This document shows positions 9,210-17,983 of a DNA stretch of 64,000 nt, one piece after another. How positions within the stretch are numbered: the stretch's first letter is position 1; each line of letters opens with the position of its first letter. Both the position numbers and the translations under genes were made by a program. The stretch comes from RI-153 sp963721725 (GTDB lineage: Bacteria; Chloroflexota; Anaerolineae; Caldilineales; Caldilineaceae), in assembly GCA_963721725.1 (NCBI GenBank), contig CAVRLX010000007.1, positions 186,001-250,000 on the forward strand. The letters run 5' to 3'. Under the pieces are notes generated by a model. The model saw only the letters and a program-made list of their open reading frames with translations. It made no database searches and was not told the DNA's origin.

Positions 9210-10097
9210 ATGAACTGGCTGTGGAAACTTCTCAAGGATAGCTATCGAGAATTTCAGGATGACAATGCCTCGCGCCTGGCAGCGGCGCTTTCATATTATA
9301 CGGCGGTTTCCATTGCGCCCATGCTGATCTTTTTGCTGTTGGTGCTTGGCTTTGTCATGGGGCAAGACGCCGCCCAAAGCCAGCTTATGCGTCAGCTTGA
9401 AGGCGTCTTGGGCAGCCAGGGTATGGAATTTATCAACACGATTATTGAAAATGCCGAACAGCCCACCGCGGGCAGTATTGCGGGCATTCTCAGCCTGCTC
9501 ACCTTGATCTGGGGGTCGGCCAATGTCTTTTCACACCTGCAAGACACGCTCAACGTGATCTGGGACGTTAAGATCAAGCCCAATGGCGGCTGGAAGCGAG
9601 CGTTGCGCAAGCGGCTGTTCTCGTTCACGCTGGTGCTGGGCATTGGCTTTTTATTGGCCGTGTCGCTGGTGCTCAGCGCGGCGCTTTCGCTGCTCTCGTC
9701 CTCGCTCTCTGGCCTGTTGCCAGGTTTTGATCTGCTCTGGCAAGGCGTGGAATATGTCATCTCGTTTAGCGTGATGATGCTGCTCTTTGCGGCCATGTTC
9801 AAAATTCTGCCCGATGTCCACATCGCCTGGCGCATTGTGTGGCCGGGCGCAGCGGTTACGGCCCTGTTGTTTACGCTGGGCAAATTTGCCCTCAGTGTCT
9901 ATATCGGACAAGCTGCCCCCGGGTCGGCCTATGGCACTGCGGGGTCGGTAATCGTCTTTCTGCTCTGGGTCTACTATTCGGCCATGATACTCTTTTTCGG
10001 AGCCGAGGTCACCCAAGTCTATGCTACCCACCGTGGCGAAGGCATCCAGCCAGAAGAACACGCCATGTTGGCAGATCAACCAACGCCAGCCAAGTAG
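9210..10097 (+). CDS. YihY/BrkB family inner-membrane protein
   Basis: 295 residues with six predicted membrane helices. Family hallmarks are visible: DDNASRLAAALSYYTAVSIAP in the first helix, WGSANVFSHLQDTLNVIW in the middle, FKILPDVHIAWR before the fourth helix and GTAGSVIVFLLWVYYSA near the end. This family was once mislabelled RNase BN; its transport or lipid role remains unsettled. The ATG at 9210 lies seven bases after AAGGA; the GTG directly before it is too close. A terminator separates it from the upstream cluster, but the association of YihY with holin/DUF3618 genes is common. Confidence 0.85.
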   Translation: MNWLWKLLKDSYREFQDDNASRLAAALSYYTAVSIAPMLIFLLLVLGFVMGQDAAQSQLMRQLEGVLGSQGMEFINTIIENAEQPTAGSIAGILSLLTLIWGSANVFSHLQDTLNVIWDVKIKPNGGWKRALRKRLFSFTLVLGIGFLLAVSLVLSAALSLLSSSLSGLLPGFDLLWQGVEYVISFSVMMLLFAAMFKILPDVHIAWRIVWPGAAVTALLFTLGKFALSVYIGQAAPGSAYGTAGSVIVFLLWVYYSAMILFFGAEVTQVYATHRGEGIQPEEHAMLADQPTPAK

Positions 10098-10168
10098 CCT
10101 CACCCGCCCACTTGCATGGTAAACTGGTGGAATGAACCAGCGAAGTTATCCACCACACCGCCTGCCTC

Positions 10169-11383
10169 TTGTGGGCGTTCATGCTCTTCCTGACGCTGCT
10201 GCTTAGCGGCTGTCAATCTGCGTTTTCTTGGCCCTGGCCCGAGCGTGAGCGCACTGACGCCAACGACGTTACCCCCCTTTCGCTCTTGATCTGGCCGGAA
10301 GGCGACGCATTGTCCCTGCTACAGGGACAGATCGACGCGTTTGAAGCAGCCCACCCTGGCTTTCAGGTGGAACTGCAAATTTCGCCCGATCCCCTGGCCG
10401 ATCTGCGGCGTGCCACCCCCCAGCAGCCGCTGGATGTTGTGATTATAGATGCCTTTGCCTTTCCCACGTTGGCTGCGGATGGCCTCGTGTTGCCTTTGCC
10501 GACGGAGGCTGGCAGCGATGATTTCTATCCGCGCCTTATCGATGCGTTTCGCCACGAGGACACCCTCTATTGCCTGCCGCGCGAAGTGCGTACCTTAACG
10601 TTGGTCTATGCTGCTGATGACTTTGCCGACCTCGGCCAGACCGTCCCTCGCACTTGGGACGAACTGCGCCAGCGCGCTGCCTCTCTAACTGAACCGAACT
10701 CAGGCCGCTTCGGGCTAATTGTCGCCCCCGATCTTTCGCGCTGGCTACCCTTTTTATATGGCAGTGGCGGCGCGCTCACAGGCGCGGATGGCGCGCTTAC
10801 GCTGGATACACCCCAGGCCCTGGCCGCGCTAGAATTCTACATCGACCTCTTTCGGGCAAACGTGGCGGGTCAACCCGCTGAATCCAATAGCAGTTGGGCC
10901 GGGGAAGTGATGGGCAAGGGCAAAGGCAGCATGGCGCTGGAAGGCACCTGGGTTGTACCTTATTTTGCCGCCGAATTTCCCGACTTTAAGTATGGCGTTG
11001 CATCCATTCCCGCGGGGCCGAGCGGTCGGGGTAGTGTGGCCTTCACCAGTTGTTATGCCGTGGCTGCCACCTCGCCCCACGCCGAAGCGGCCTTTGCGTT
11101 GGCAACCTTCCTCAGCAGCCGTGCCGCACAGGAAGCCCGCCTGGGGTTGACTGGATTTATGCCCCCGCGTCTTTCGCTGCGCCAAGCTTGGCTCGCCGCC
11201 TTCCCATCGTTGGCCCCCTTCATGGATGCCGTTGACACCGCCACCGTCTGGCAACTGCCCGCCAATTCCGATGCCCTGTTGCGCACCTTTAACCGTCGTA
11301 TGTTGGATCTCTTTGCCGCCGACATCGAACCCGCCGATCTGTTGCGCGAAGTGCAACAAGTGGGTCAACTCCTGGACAAGTAG
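10169..11383 (+). CDS. Extracellular solute-binding lipoprotein (family 1)
   Basis: About 404 residues. A lipobox (LTLLLSGC) follows a very short hydrophobic leader, and the mature part shows a family 1 periplasmic-binding layout: SLLIWPEGDALSLLQGQIDAFEAAHP, DVVIIDAFAFPTLAADG, VPRTWDELRQRA, GKGSMALEGTWVVPYF. It should bind a sugar or similar solute outside the membrane. No permease or ATPase gene is adjacent. The frame opens at a TTG (10169) or ATG (10181) with no ribosome site. An ATG at 10132 in another frame, after GGTGGA, would supply a basic signal-peptide N-terminus (MNQRSYPPHRLP) if one base were missing or extra, so the start is probably affected by an indel. Confidence 0.78.
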   Translation: MWAFMLFLTLLLSGCQSAFSWPWPERERTDANDVTPLSLLIWPEGDALSLLQGQIDAFEAAHPGFQVELQISPDPLADLRRATPQQPLDVVIIDAFAFPTLAADGLVLPLPTEAGSDDFYPRLIDAFRHEDTLYCLPREVRTLTLVYAADDFADLGQTVPRTWDELRQRAASLTEPNSGRFGLIVAPDLSRWLPFLYGSGGALTGADGALTLDTPQALAALEFYIDLFRANVAGQPAESNSSWAGEVMGKGKGSMALEGTWVVPYFAAEFPDFKYGVASIPAGPSGRGSVAFTSCYAVAATSPHAEAAFALATFLSSRAAQEARLGLTGFMPPRLSLRQAWLAAFPSLAPFMDAVDTATVWQLPANSDALLRTFNRRMLDLFAADIEPADLLREVQQVGQLLDK

Positions 11384-11572
11384 CGCATAGGGTCAGCATT
11401 GCGGGAATGGACCGGGTGATGGGAGCCTACAGCGTGTGGTTGTGGACCATTCCCGGAATCTTCGCCCAAACAGAGATCTCCCCCCAACCATCTCAATGGT
11501 TTCCATTTCTCCCGCAGTCGCGGTATGCTCAGGGTTACATCAATCGCGCGTTCTCATGGGATGGAGAGTCTT

Positions 11573-12424
11573 ATGGCAGAAGATCCTGCTGTACTAATCA
11601 CAGGGGCATCCACCGGCATTGGCAACGCCTGCGCCTTGCACATGGAACGTCTGGGCTGGCGAGTCTTTGCCGGGGTGCGCAAAGAAGCCGACGCCCAGCA
11701 GCTGCGCGCCGCCGGCCTGTCGCGGCTTCAGCCCATCCTCCTTGACGTAACGGAGGGGGACTCGATTGCGGCGGCAGCGACCCTCCTGCACACCGAGGTG
11801 GGCGCAATGGGTCTGCAAGGCTTGGTCAACAATGCCGGGGTGGCCGTGGGCGGGCTTTTGGAATTTGTCGAAATTGACGACCTGCGTCGCCAGTTTGAGA
11901 TCAACGTCATCGGCCAAGTGGCTGTCACCCAGGCGATGATGGGGCTGTTGCGCCAGGGGCAAGGGCGCATTGTCAACATGAGTTCCATGGCCGGGTTTAG
12001 CGCCACGCCGGTGATGGGGCCATACAGTGCCTCTAAACATGCGCTGGAAGCCATAAGTGACGCCCTGCGCCTGGAATTGTTGCCCTGGGGGATTCACGTG
12101 GCCGCCGTCGAACCCGGAGAGATCAACACCCCCATCTGGCAAAAAGGGCTGGCCGATGCCCAGCGCTGGCTGGAAAAATATCCCCCTTTGGCCCAAACAC
12201 TCTATGGTCCGCTGATTGAAAAGGCCATTCGCAGCGTCCAAAAAACGGAAGGCATCCCCGCCACCGATGTGGCAAAAGCAGTGGCCCATGCCCTGACCGC
12301 AACAAAGCCGCGCACACGTTATATTGTCGGGCGCGATGCGCAGATCCGCCGCTGGATCGAACGCTTGCCCGATGGACTGCGCGATCGCATTATCGCCAGC
12401 CAACTGCCCGATTATGGGAAATAG
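11573..12424 (+). CDS. Short-chain dehydrogenase/reductase
   Basis: 283-residue classical SDR. The NAD(P)-binding TGASTGIG, the structural NNAG, the catalytic Ser in NMSSMAG and the YSASK Tyr/Lys pair are all present and correctly spaced. The C-terminal third (YPPLAQTLYGPL, PATDVAKAVAHALTATKPRTRYIVG) resembles 17-beta-hydroxysteroid or retinol dehydrogenase-like members, which suggests a lipophilic alcohol or ketone. The substrate cannot be fixed. The ATG at 11573 follows GGAG by six bases; the open frame upstream lacks family sequence. It stands alone between a binding lipoprotein and the UspA fusion, all on the plus strand. Confidence 0.88.
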   Translation: MAEDPAVLITGASTGIGNACALHMERLGWRVFAGVRKEADAQQLRAAGLSRLQPILLDVTEGDSIAAAATLLHTEVGAMGLQGLVNNAGVAVGGLLEFVEIDDLRRQFEINVIGQVAVTQAMMGLLRQGQGRIVNMSSMAGFSATPVMGPYSASKHALEAISDALRLELLPWGIHVAAVEPGEINTPIWQKGLADAQRWLEKYPPLAQTLYGPLIEKAIRSVQKTEGIPATDVAKAVAHALTATKPRTRYIVGRDAQIRRWIERLPDGLRDRIIASQLPDYGK

Positions 12425-12534
12425 GACAGGCGGCGAAAGACGAATGTCTAGACTTTCTCTCCTATGGGGAGACTGTCGTTTCGTTCCTCGTCTTTGGTCT
12501 TTTGTCTGTCGCTAACGCTAACCGTGGAAATCCC

Positions 12535-14310
12535 ATGCACCATCTTGAAGAAGAAGAACCCATCGGTCTTAAATTTACTGAAGCATTGCAAGAGTTCCGG
12601 CGGGCACGGCTGGCCGCCGATCTGGAGCAATTGCGCGCCCGCCTCACGGGCAAGTCCAACGATTTGCTCTCCTATGAGGAAGTGCGGCGCATGTTACACG
12701 TGGGCATGCCCATGGGCATGCGCGAATTGCGCGACATTCCGTTGGATGCAATTGTGGGCAGCGTCGGGCGCTACAAAGATTTTACGCGCGGCTTTCTGCC
12801 CCGGCAGGATGGCACCGCTTCGCGCTGGGCCGATCTGCAAATACGCGTTTCGGGTATGATGGGCTTCCCGCCGATTGAGGTCTATCAGATCGGCGATGCC
12901 TACTTTGTGCATGATGGCAACCACCGCATCTCGGTGGCGCGCCAGAGCGGTATGAGCCACATTGAAGCGTATGTTACTCAGATTGAAACCCGGGTGCCGC
13001 TTTCGCCCGACGATGATCTGGACGATCTCATCATCAAGTCAGAGTATGTGGACTTTCTCGAAGCCACCGCTATTGATCAGACCCGGCCAAACGCGGATCT
13101 AACGGTCACCACGCCTGGGCGCTATCCGCTGATGTTGGCCCAAATCGAGGCGCACCGGCAGCGCCTCAGTGCCGAGCGCGATTATGTGATCTCGCTGGCT
13201 GAGGCTGCCGCCGAGTGGTATGACACACGCTATTTGCCCATTGCCACGGTGATCCGCGACCGAGAGATTTTGAAGAATTTCCCCAACCGCACCGAAGCCG
13301 ATCTCTATGCCTGGATTCACAAATATCGGGCCGAGTTGGTGGAATCGCTGGGCTGGGAAGTGGACCCCACCACGGTGTTGATCAACTTGCCCGAAACGTT
13401 CGACCAACGCCCCGAACGGCGGGCATCGGGGTGGGGTGGGCGGTTGCTCTCGGTGCTCACCCCGCCGGCGTTGGATGCTGGTCCTGCGCCCGGCGAATGG
13501 CGGCGCAGCCGAAGTTTCACCTTGTCCGAGGCGCAGATTTTCCGAAATGTCTTGGTTCCCATTGGTCTGCAAGAAAACGATTGGGCGGCTTTGGATGGCG
13601 CGCTGGAGATCGCCCGCCACGAAGGCAGTTTTCTGCACGGGCTGCACATTGTTGCCGACCCAGAGGAGATCGAAAGCGAGCGCGGCCAATACTATCGAGC
13701 ACGTTTCAAAGAAGGCTGCCGACAGTCGGGCGTGGCCGGAGAATTGACGGTAATTGCTGGTTCCACCGCCATGGCCGATGTGATGGCAACGATCAGCGAT
13801 CATGCGCGCTGGGTGGATCTGGTGGCAGTGCGCGTGGATCGCCCACCCGCCGATCAAGCGCTGGCTCGGCTTAGTTCCAGCATTGGCAGCCTGCTACGGC
13901 GCTGTCCGCGGCCTGTGCTCACCATTCCCGAAGCAGCGCGATCCCTCCAGCGCGCGGTCCTGGCCTATGATGGCAGCCCCAAAGCCGACGAAGCTCTCTA
14001 TGTGGCGGCACATTTAGGCGCATACTGGGGTATGCAGATTACGGTTGTCACCGGGCTAGAAAGTGGGCGTATGGAGGAAGAGACCGTGGCGAAGGCGCGG
14101 CAATATTTGGCAGAGCGAAAAATTCAAGGGGAGTTTATCAGCCAACACGGCGAAGTCGTTCCCCTATTGCAAGAAATTGCCGCGCAGCAAAAGAGTGATC
14201 TTATGATCATGGGAGGGTACGGTTTTACGCCCCTGCTAGAGGTTGTCTTGGGCAGCGCTGTGGACGAGATTCTGCGCATCACAGAAATTCCAGTGCTGGT
14301 CTGCCGATAA
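12535..14310 (+). CDS. DUF4032-like domain fused to two UspA domains
   Basis: 591 residues. Residues 1-300 resemble the ParB/Srx-like DUF4032 region (VRRMLHVGMPMGMRELRDIP, FFVHDGNHRISVAR-type DGNHR motif, then PLMLAQIEAHRQRLS and RYLPIATVIRD). Two universal-stress-protein domains follow, about 340-470 (IFRNVLVPIGL) and 475-591 (QRAVLAYDGSPKADEALYVA), the latter ending in the nucleotide-binding loop MGGYGFTPLLEVVLGSAVDEIL. UspA domains bind ATP and respond to stress; the DGNHR element suggests a nucleotide-handling fold in the N-terminal part. The combined function is unknown. The start at 12535 is tentative because the ribosome site is weak. Confidence 0.75.
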   Translation: MHHLEEEEPIGLKFTEALQEFRRARLAADLEQLRARLTGKSNDLLSYEEVRRMLHVGMPMGMRELRDIPLDAIVGSVGRYKDFTRGFLPRQDGTASRWADLQIRVSGMMGFPPIEVYQIGDAYFVHDGNHRISVARQSGMSHIEAYVTQIETRVPLSPDDDLDDLIIKSEYVDFLEATAIDQTRPNADLTVTTPGRYPLMLAQIEAHRQRLSAERDYVISLAEAAAEWYDTRYLPIATVIRDREILKNFPNRTEADLYAWIHKYRAELVESLGWEVDPTTVLINLPETFDQRPERRASGWGGRLLSVLTPPALDAGPAPGEWRRSRSFTLSEAQIFRNVLVPIGLQENDWAALDGALEIARHEGSFLHGLHIVADPEEIESERGQYYRARFKEGCRQSGVAGELTVIAGSTAMADVMATISDHARWVDLVAVRVDRPPADQALARLSSSIGSLLRRCPRPVLTIPEAARSLQRAVLAYDGSPKADEALYVAAHLGAYWGMQITVVTGLESGRMEEETVAKARQYLAERKIQGEFISQHGEVVPLLQEIAAQQKSDLMIMGGYGFTPLLEVVLGSAVDEILRITEIPVLVCR

Positions 14311-14314
14311 GAGA

Positions 14315-14368
14315 GAATGGGGGGATGAGAGATTGGCAGAGGCGATTGGAATATCCAATACCCCATTC
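14315..14368. terminator. Possible bidirectional terminator
   Basis: Between the convergent UspA-fusion and hslO genes, an 8-bp inverted repeat (GAATGGGG, 14315-14322, with CCCCATTC, 14361-14368) encloses a smaller ATTGG/CCAAT hairpin. It is weak, but placed where both transcripts should end. Confidence 0.3.
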
Positions 14369-14372
14369 CCCT

Positions 14373-15242
14373 TTACTGCCTCGCCAACACCTCAGCCAAC
14401 TCATCCGGGGTAAAGATATAGCGCTCGTGGCAAAAGTGGCAATCGACCACCGCCTCGCCTTCCTCGATGAGCGCCAGCAAATCTTCCCGATCCAGTAAAC
14501 TAAGCGCTTGCCGAGAGCGTTCTCGGCTACAGCCACACTTAAACTGAAGCGGTCGCTCTTCCAACCATTCAAAATCTACATCTTGAAAAATAATGGCAAG
14601 AATGTCTTGCGGCGTGCGCCCATCCGCCAGCACTTCGCCCAGGTGCGGCAGATCATCGAGCCGTTCGCTCAACTGTTCCAATGTAGCGGTCTCTTCGCCG
14701 GGCAACGTCTGTAACAGCAGCCCACCACAGGCTTCCACATGACCAGCGGCGTCCACCTTGACCCCGATTTCCACCACCGAAGGCGTCTGCTCCGATTGGT
14801 TAAGATAATAGGTGAGGTCTGCATCGAGATAGCCTGTTTGCAGCGCAACTCTGCTCTCGGACAGATTCTTGAGCTTTAGATCCTTTACCACAGTCAATTG
14901 CCCCTGTGGTCCGATGGCTTCGGCCACTACATCGGGGCGGATGGCGCGAGCCGTGGGCACGTTGGGCACGTTGACATAGCCGCGCACGTTGCCGTAGCTG
15001 TCCGATTCAGTGATCATCTTTTGCAGAGGCCCATTGCCCGTGACTTTTAGCGCCACTCGCTGTTGCACCTTCAGCAGCGATCCCAGCAGCACGGCAGCCG
15101 TCAACCCATAGCCCAGCGCTGCCGTGGCTGCTGGAGATGTGCCATGTCGCCGCGCTGCCTCGCGCACCAGATCCGTCGTTACACAGGCAATCCCGCGGAT
15201 GCCCGCTTCTTTGCCCAACACCCGCACTAAATAATCGCTCAC
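14373..15242 (-). CDS. hslO: Redox-regulated chaperone Hsp33
   Basis: 289 residues, full family length. The N-terminal substrate-binding domain (YLVRVLGKEAGIRG) is followed by the linker and the C-terminal zinc site, CGCSRER (residues about 238-244) and CHFCHERY (about 268-275). These give the four cysteines that bind zinc when reduced and form disulfides on oxidation, switching on holdase activity in the cytoplasm. The gene starts at a GTG at 15242 preceded by AAGGAG at five bases. It lies at the end of a minus-strand series headed by sucA but is separated by about 117 bases, so it may have its own promoter. Confidence 0.95.
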   Translation of the reverse strand: MSDYLVRVLGKEAGIRGIACVTTDLVREAARRHGTSPAATAALGYGLTAAVLLGSLLKVQQRVALKVTGNGPLQKMITESDSYGNVRGYVNVPNVPTARAIRPDVVAEAIGPQGQLTVVKDLKLKNLSESRVALQTGYLDADLTYYLNQSEQTPSVVEIGVKVDAAGHVEACGGLLLQTLPGEETATLEQLSERLDDLPHLGEVLADGRTPQDILAIIFQDVDFEWLEERPLQFKCGCSRERSRQALSLLDREDLLALIEEGEAVVDCHFCHERYIFTPDELAEVLARQ

Positions 15243-15359
15243 AAAAACTCCTTTTTAACAAAAACTGCCCAGGCAACCGTCAACCTGAGCAGACCATGGG
15301 TTGGCTTTTTTAGTCACTGGGGGGATGCCACCCCACACTAGCCCACAATCGGCGAGCTG

Positions 15360-15794
15360 CTACAATCTCGGCTTTTCAAGATCAGCCAGTGAGGGAACAT
15401 GCTCACCCCGCCACTTGAGCAATAATGCTGCATAAGCCTTTCGATACATCAATAGATCCCCTTCCCGGCGCAATGTCGTCAACTCCTGAACTTCTACTTC
15501 TGTCAGTGTACGCGCATCGCTTACGGCCAACAGATCATCATATCGTTCGACCCAATCGGGCTGTGCCTGGGCATTCATTTGCAGACGTAATTCATCATTA
15601 GGTAACGATTCAAGTCTGGCTAGATCATCTTGAAAAGATGAAGGGAGGTCGTCCAATAGCGGTGGTAAATTTGCCCGCAGCGCAACCGCAATCACATCAT
15701 CAAGAGGGCGGCGCGAGATTTCAGCCACCCGAATAAGACGTCGTATATCCTCTGTCGGCAGATGAATGGTTAATGCTTGGTTTGTTTCAGCCAT
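15360..15794 (-). CDS. Antitoxin-like hypothetical protein
   Basis: 144 residues. The opening TIHLPTEDIRRLIRVAEI followed by RPLDDVIAVALRANLP resembles a ribbon-helix-helix or Phd-like DNA-binding start; the rest is charged helical sequence (NDELRLQMNAQAQPDWVERYDDLLA). I do not recognise a named family. It starts nine bases after the sucB stop and probably shares that transcript. Such proteins often pair with a nuclease gene, but none follows here. The antitoxin label rests only on the N-terminal pattern. Confidence 0.55.
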   Translation of the reverse strand: MAETNQALTIHLPTEDIRRLIRVAEISRRPLDDVIAVALRANLPPLLDDLPSSFQDDLARLESLPNDELRLQMNAQAQPDWVERYDDLLAVSDARTLTEVEVQELTTLRREGDLLMYRKAYAALLLKWRGEHVPSLADLEKPRL

Positions 15795-15803
15795 TTGATA
15801 CCC

Positions 15804-17078
15804 CTACCCTTCCAGCAGCATCCGCTCTGGATCTTCAATCAGATCCTTGACCTTGACCAAAAACTGCACGGCTTCGCGACCATCCACAATGCGGTGATCA
15901 TAGCTCAGCGCCACGTACATCATTGGGCGCACCACAATCTCGCCCTTGATCACCCGGGGCCGATCTTCGATCTTGTGTAGCCCCAAAATCGCCACTTGCG
16001 GCGGGTTGAGGATCGGCGTGCTGAGCATGGAGCCAAAAACACCACCGTTGGTAATCGTAAACGTTCCCCCTTGCAGATCCGAGAGCGAAAGGTTGCCGTC
16101 GCTGCTCTTTTTGGCAAGTTCGCGGATCTTCTTCTCAATCTCGGCAAACGACATGCGGTCGGCGTCGCGCAGCACCGGCACAACCAGTCCCTCTTCCGCA
16201 CCCACAGCAATGCCGATGTCATAGTAGTGCTTCAGGATCATCTCGTCGCCGTCGATCTCGGCATTGATCTGCGGGAAAGCCTTGAGCGCACCCACCACGG
16301 CTTTTGTAAAGAACGACATAAAGCCCAGGCGCACGCCAAATGCTTCTTCAAACGAGGTGCGCCGCCGCTGACGGATCTCCATCACCGCGCCCATGTCGAT
16401 CTCGTTGAAAGTGGTCAGCATGGCCGCGTTGTGTTGCGCCTCCACCAGCCGTTGGGCAATCGTGCGCCGCCGCCGTGAAAGCTTCACCCGCTCTTCGCGT
16501 TGGGCATTGGGGCGGCTAAAGATAGCCTGGGCCGCGGTGGACATGGCGGTGGACATGGCGGTGGGCTGTGCCGTGGCTTGGGCCGGAGTTGGCTCCACCA
16601 CTTGATCATCGCGCCCGCGCAGATGGCGTTCCACGTCGCCTTTGGTCACGCGCCCGCCGCTGCCGCTGCCGCTCAGGGCCGCCAGATCGATGCCCTCTTC
16701 CTGGGCCATGCGCTTGGCAACGGGCGTGGCGCGTCCATTGTCGGCGCTTTCCTCTGCTTCCGCAGCCTTCTCAGGAGTCTCTTTTGGCGCTGGCTCCGGC
16801 GCATTCGATTCAGTGTTTGATTCGGCGCCAGAAGCGGCTCCACCAGCCTCAATCGTGCCCAGCACATCGCCGATCTGCACATCGGTTCCTTCTTGAACAG
16901 CAATTGACGCCAGCACGCCATCCGTCGTGGCGGGCACTTCCAGATCCACCTTGTCGGTCTCCAACTCCACCACGGCGTCGCCCGCCTTCACAGCATCGCC
17001 CTGCTTTTTCAGCCAGCGTGCCACCGTTGCTTCCACCACCGATTCGCCCAGTTCGGGTACTTTAATTTCAATTGCCAT
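15804..17078 (-). CDS. sucB: Dihydrolipoamide succinyltransferase (2-oxoglutarate dehydrogenase E2)
   Basis: 424 residues. One lipoyl domain (residues 1-77, lipoylated Lys43 in ELETDKVDL), an acidic Ala/Glu/Pro linker, a peripheral subunit-binding domain (about 115-152, RATPVAKRMAQEEGIDL) and the catalytic acyltransferase domain (about 190-424) are in the standard order. The active-site DHRIVDG gives the catalytic His near residue 395. The enzyme transfers succinyl groups to CoA in the TCA cycle. The ATG at 17078 has GGAG seven bases upstream. It follows sucA in orientation, but two toxin-antitoxin-like genes are inserted between them. The E3 gene is not in this window. Confidence 0.95.
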   Translation of the reverse strand: MAIEIKVPELGESVVEATVARWLKKQGDAVKAGDAVVELETDKVDLEVPATTDGVLASIAVQEGTDVQIGDVLGTIEAGGAASGAESNTESNAPEPAPKETPEKAAEAEESADNGRATPVAKRMAQEEGIDLAALSGSGSGGRVTKGDVERHLRGRDDQVVEPTPAQATAQPTAMSTAMSTAAQAIFSRPNAQREERVKLSRRRRTIAQRLVEAQHNAAMLTTFNEIDMGAVMEIRQRRRTSFEEAFGVRLGFMSFFTKAVVGALKAFPQINAEIDGDEMILKHYYDIGIAVGAEEGLVVPVLRDADRMSFAEIEKKIRELAKKSSDGNLSLSDLQGGTFTITNGGVFGSMLSTPILNPPQVAILGLHKIEDRPRVIKGEIVVRPMMYVALSYDHRIVDGREAVQFLVKVKDLIEDPERMLLEG

Positions 17079-17133
17079 TCGTTTTCTCCAATGCAAGGTG
17101 ATGACTTAAGTCCGCAGGGGATAAATACTCGTC

Positions 17134-17511
17134 CTACCCTCTGTAATTGTCTAAATCGAGGATGACTTCTACGATTGCGGCTGCACACTGATTGCGATAT
17201 CTGCGATCATAACGCACTCTATCTGCATTGCTAATGGTCAAAACAGGGAATGAGGCGGGTGTATTTTCACTGCGCAATGTCTGTGCCAGTGAATCTTCCG
17301 CGTGCATAGAACGGTTTGCCGTCAATAGCAACATCTGATTTTGCTGAACATATCGCCACACTATCCGATCGCTGCTATTTTCTGCCAAATTTACGTCCCG
17401 AAAGCGCACCACTTTCACGGCAAAAAGAGCTGACCATTCCTCTGCTTGGACAATGCGCCAGAGTTGATCCACCTGCCCTTCAATCTCATGGTCAGCCAGA
17501 AGTGTAATCAT
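17134..17511 (-). CDS. DUF5615-type PIN-like protein, putative toxin
   Basis: 125 residues. The start MITLLADHEIEG matches the usual LADEN-type opening of DUF5615 PIN-like proteins, and a later acidic pair followed by MLLLTANRS resembles the second metal-site region of the fold. The conserved Asp after TAN is replaced by Arg-Ser, so nuclease activity is uncertain. Its start overlaps the end of the DUF433 gene by 20 bases, the common order of these toxin-antitoxin pairs. sucB begins 55 bases downstream on the same strand. The assignment is by pattern and context rather than clear sequence identity. Confidence 0.6.
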   Translation of the reverse strand: MITLLADHEIEGQVDQLWRIVQAEEWSALFAVKVVRFRDVNLAENSSDRIVWRYVQQNQMLLLTANRSMHAEDSLAQTLRSENTPASFPVLTISNADRVRYDRRYRNQCAAAIVEVILDLDNYRG

Positions 17512-17983
17512 TTTCTACACCCAAGCGAACTCTCCACTCAGCCAGCTTGCGATAGAGAGCCTCATGCTCTGGGGAAGGCGGCGTACTGCGAACCCGCTCG
17601 ATCAAATCCCGATTGCGATCCTCCCAATAGCGTTGTCGCTCGTCACACTGGCGCACCACCTCTTGATATTCAGCCTCAACCAACTCGCGGTGGGCGTCGA
17701 TAAAAGCCAGCACGTTGTCGATCTGAATATCGCTCAGGCTGTGCATCTCCTGCATCTGCTTGCGCGTCCACTCCGCTTTGAGATAGTCCATAATTTGATA
17801 GATCGTCACCCGCCCGCCGCTGATGTACAAATTGCGCCCGCGCCGCTCCACATGCGGAAAGCGCACCGGATCGGGCTGAAACTCGCCCAGCAGTTCATGG
17901 ATCACCAGCGTGACAATCGCCTCTTGTTTTTGCGCGGGCAACTTGCTCGCCTCGGCAAAGAGCTTCTCTAACAGGGCTGTCAT
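17492..17983 (-). CDS. DUF433-domain protein, putative antitoxin
   Basis: 163 residues. The DUF433 core is at about residues 50-100: RNLYISGGRVTIYQIMDYL, then QMQEMHSLSDIQIDNVLAFIDAH, matching the family's GTRIPV-type strand and helix-turn-helix. The extra N-terminal helix and charged C-terminal tail are longer than usual. The start codon overlaps the sucA stop as ATGA, so it is translated by coupling to the TCA-cycle gene, and it overlaps the following PIN-like gene. Known relatives act as antitoxins for DUF5615 partners; that role here is inference. Confidence 0.7.
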   Translation of the reverse strand: MTALLEKLFAEASKLPAQKQEAIVTLVIHELLGEFQPDPVRFPHVERRGRNLYISGGRVTIYQIMDYLKAEWTRKQMQEMHSLSDIQIDNVLAFIDAHRELVEAEYQEVVRQCDERQRYWEDRNRDLIERVRSTPPSPEHEALYRKLAEWRVRLGVENDYTSG

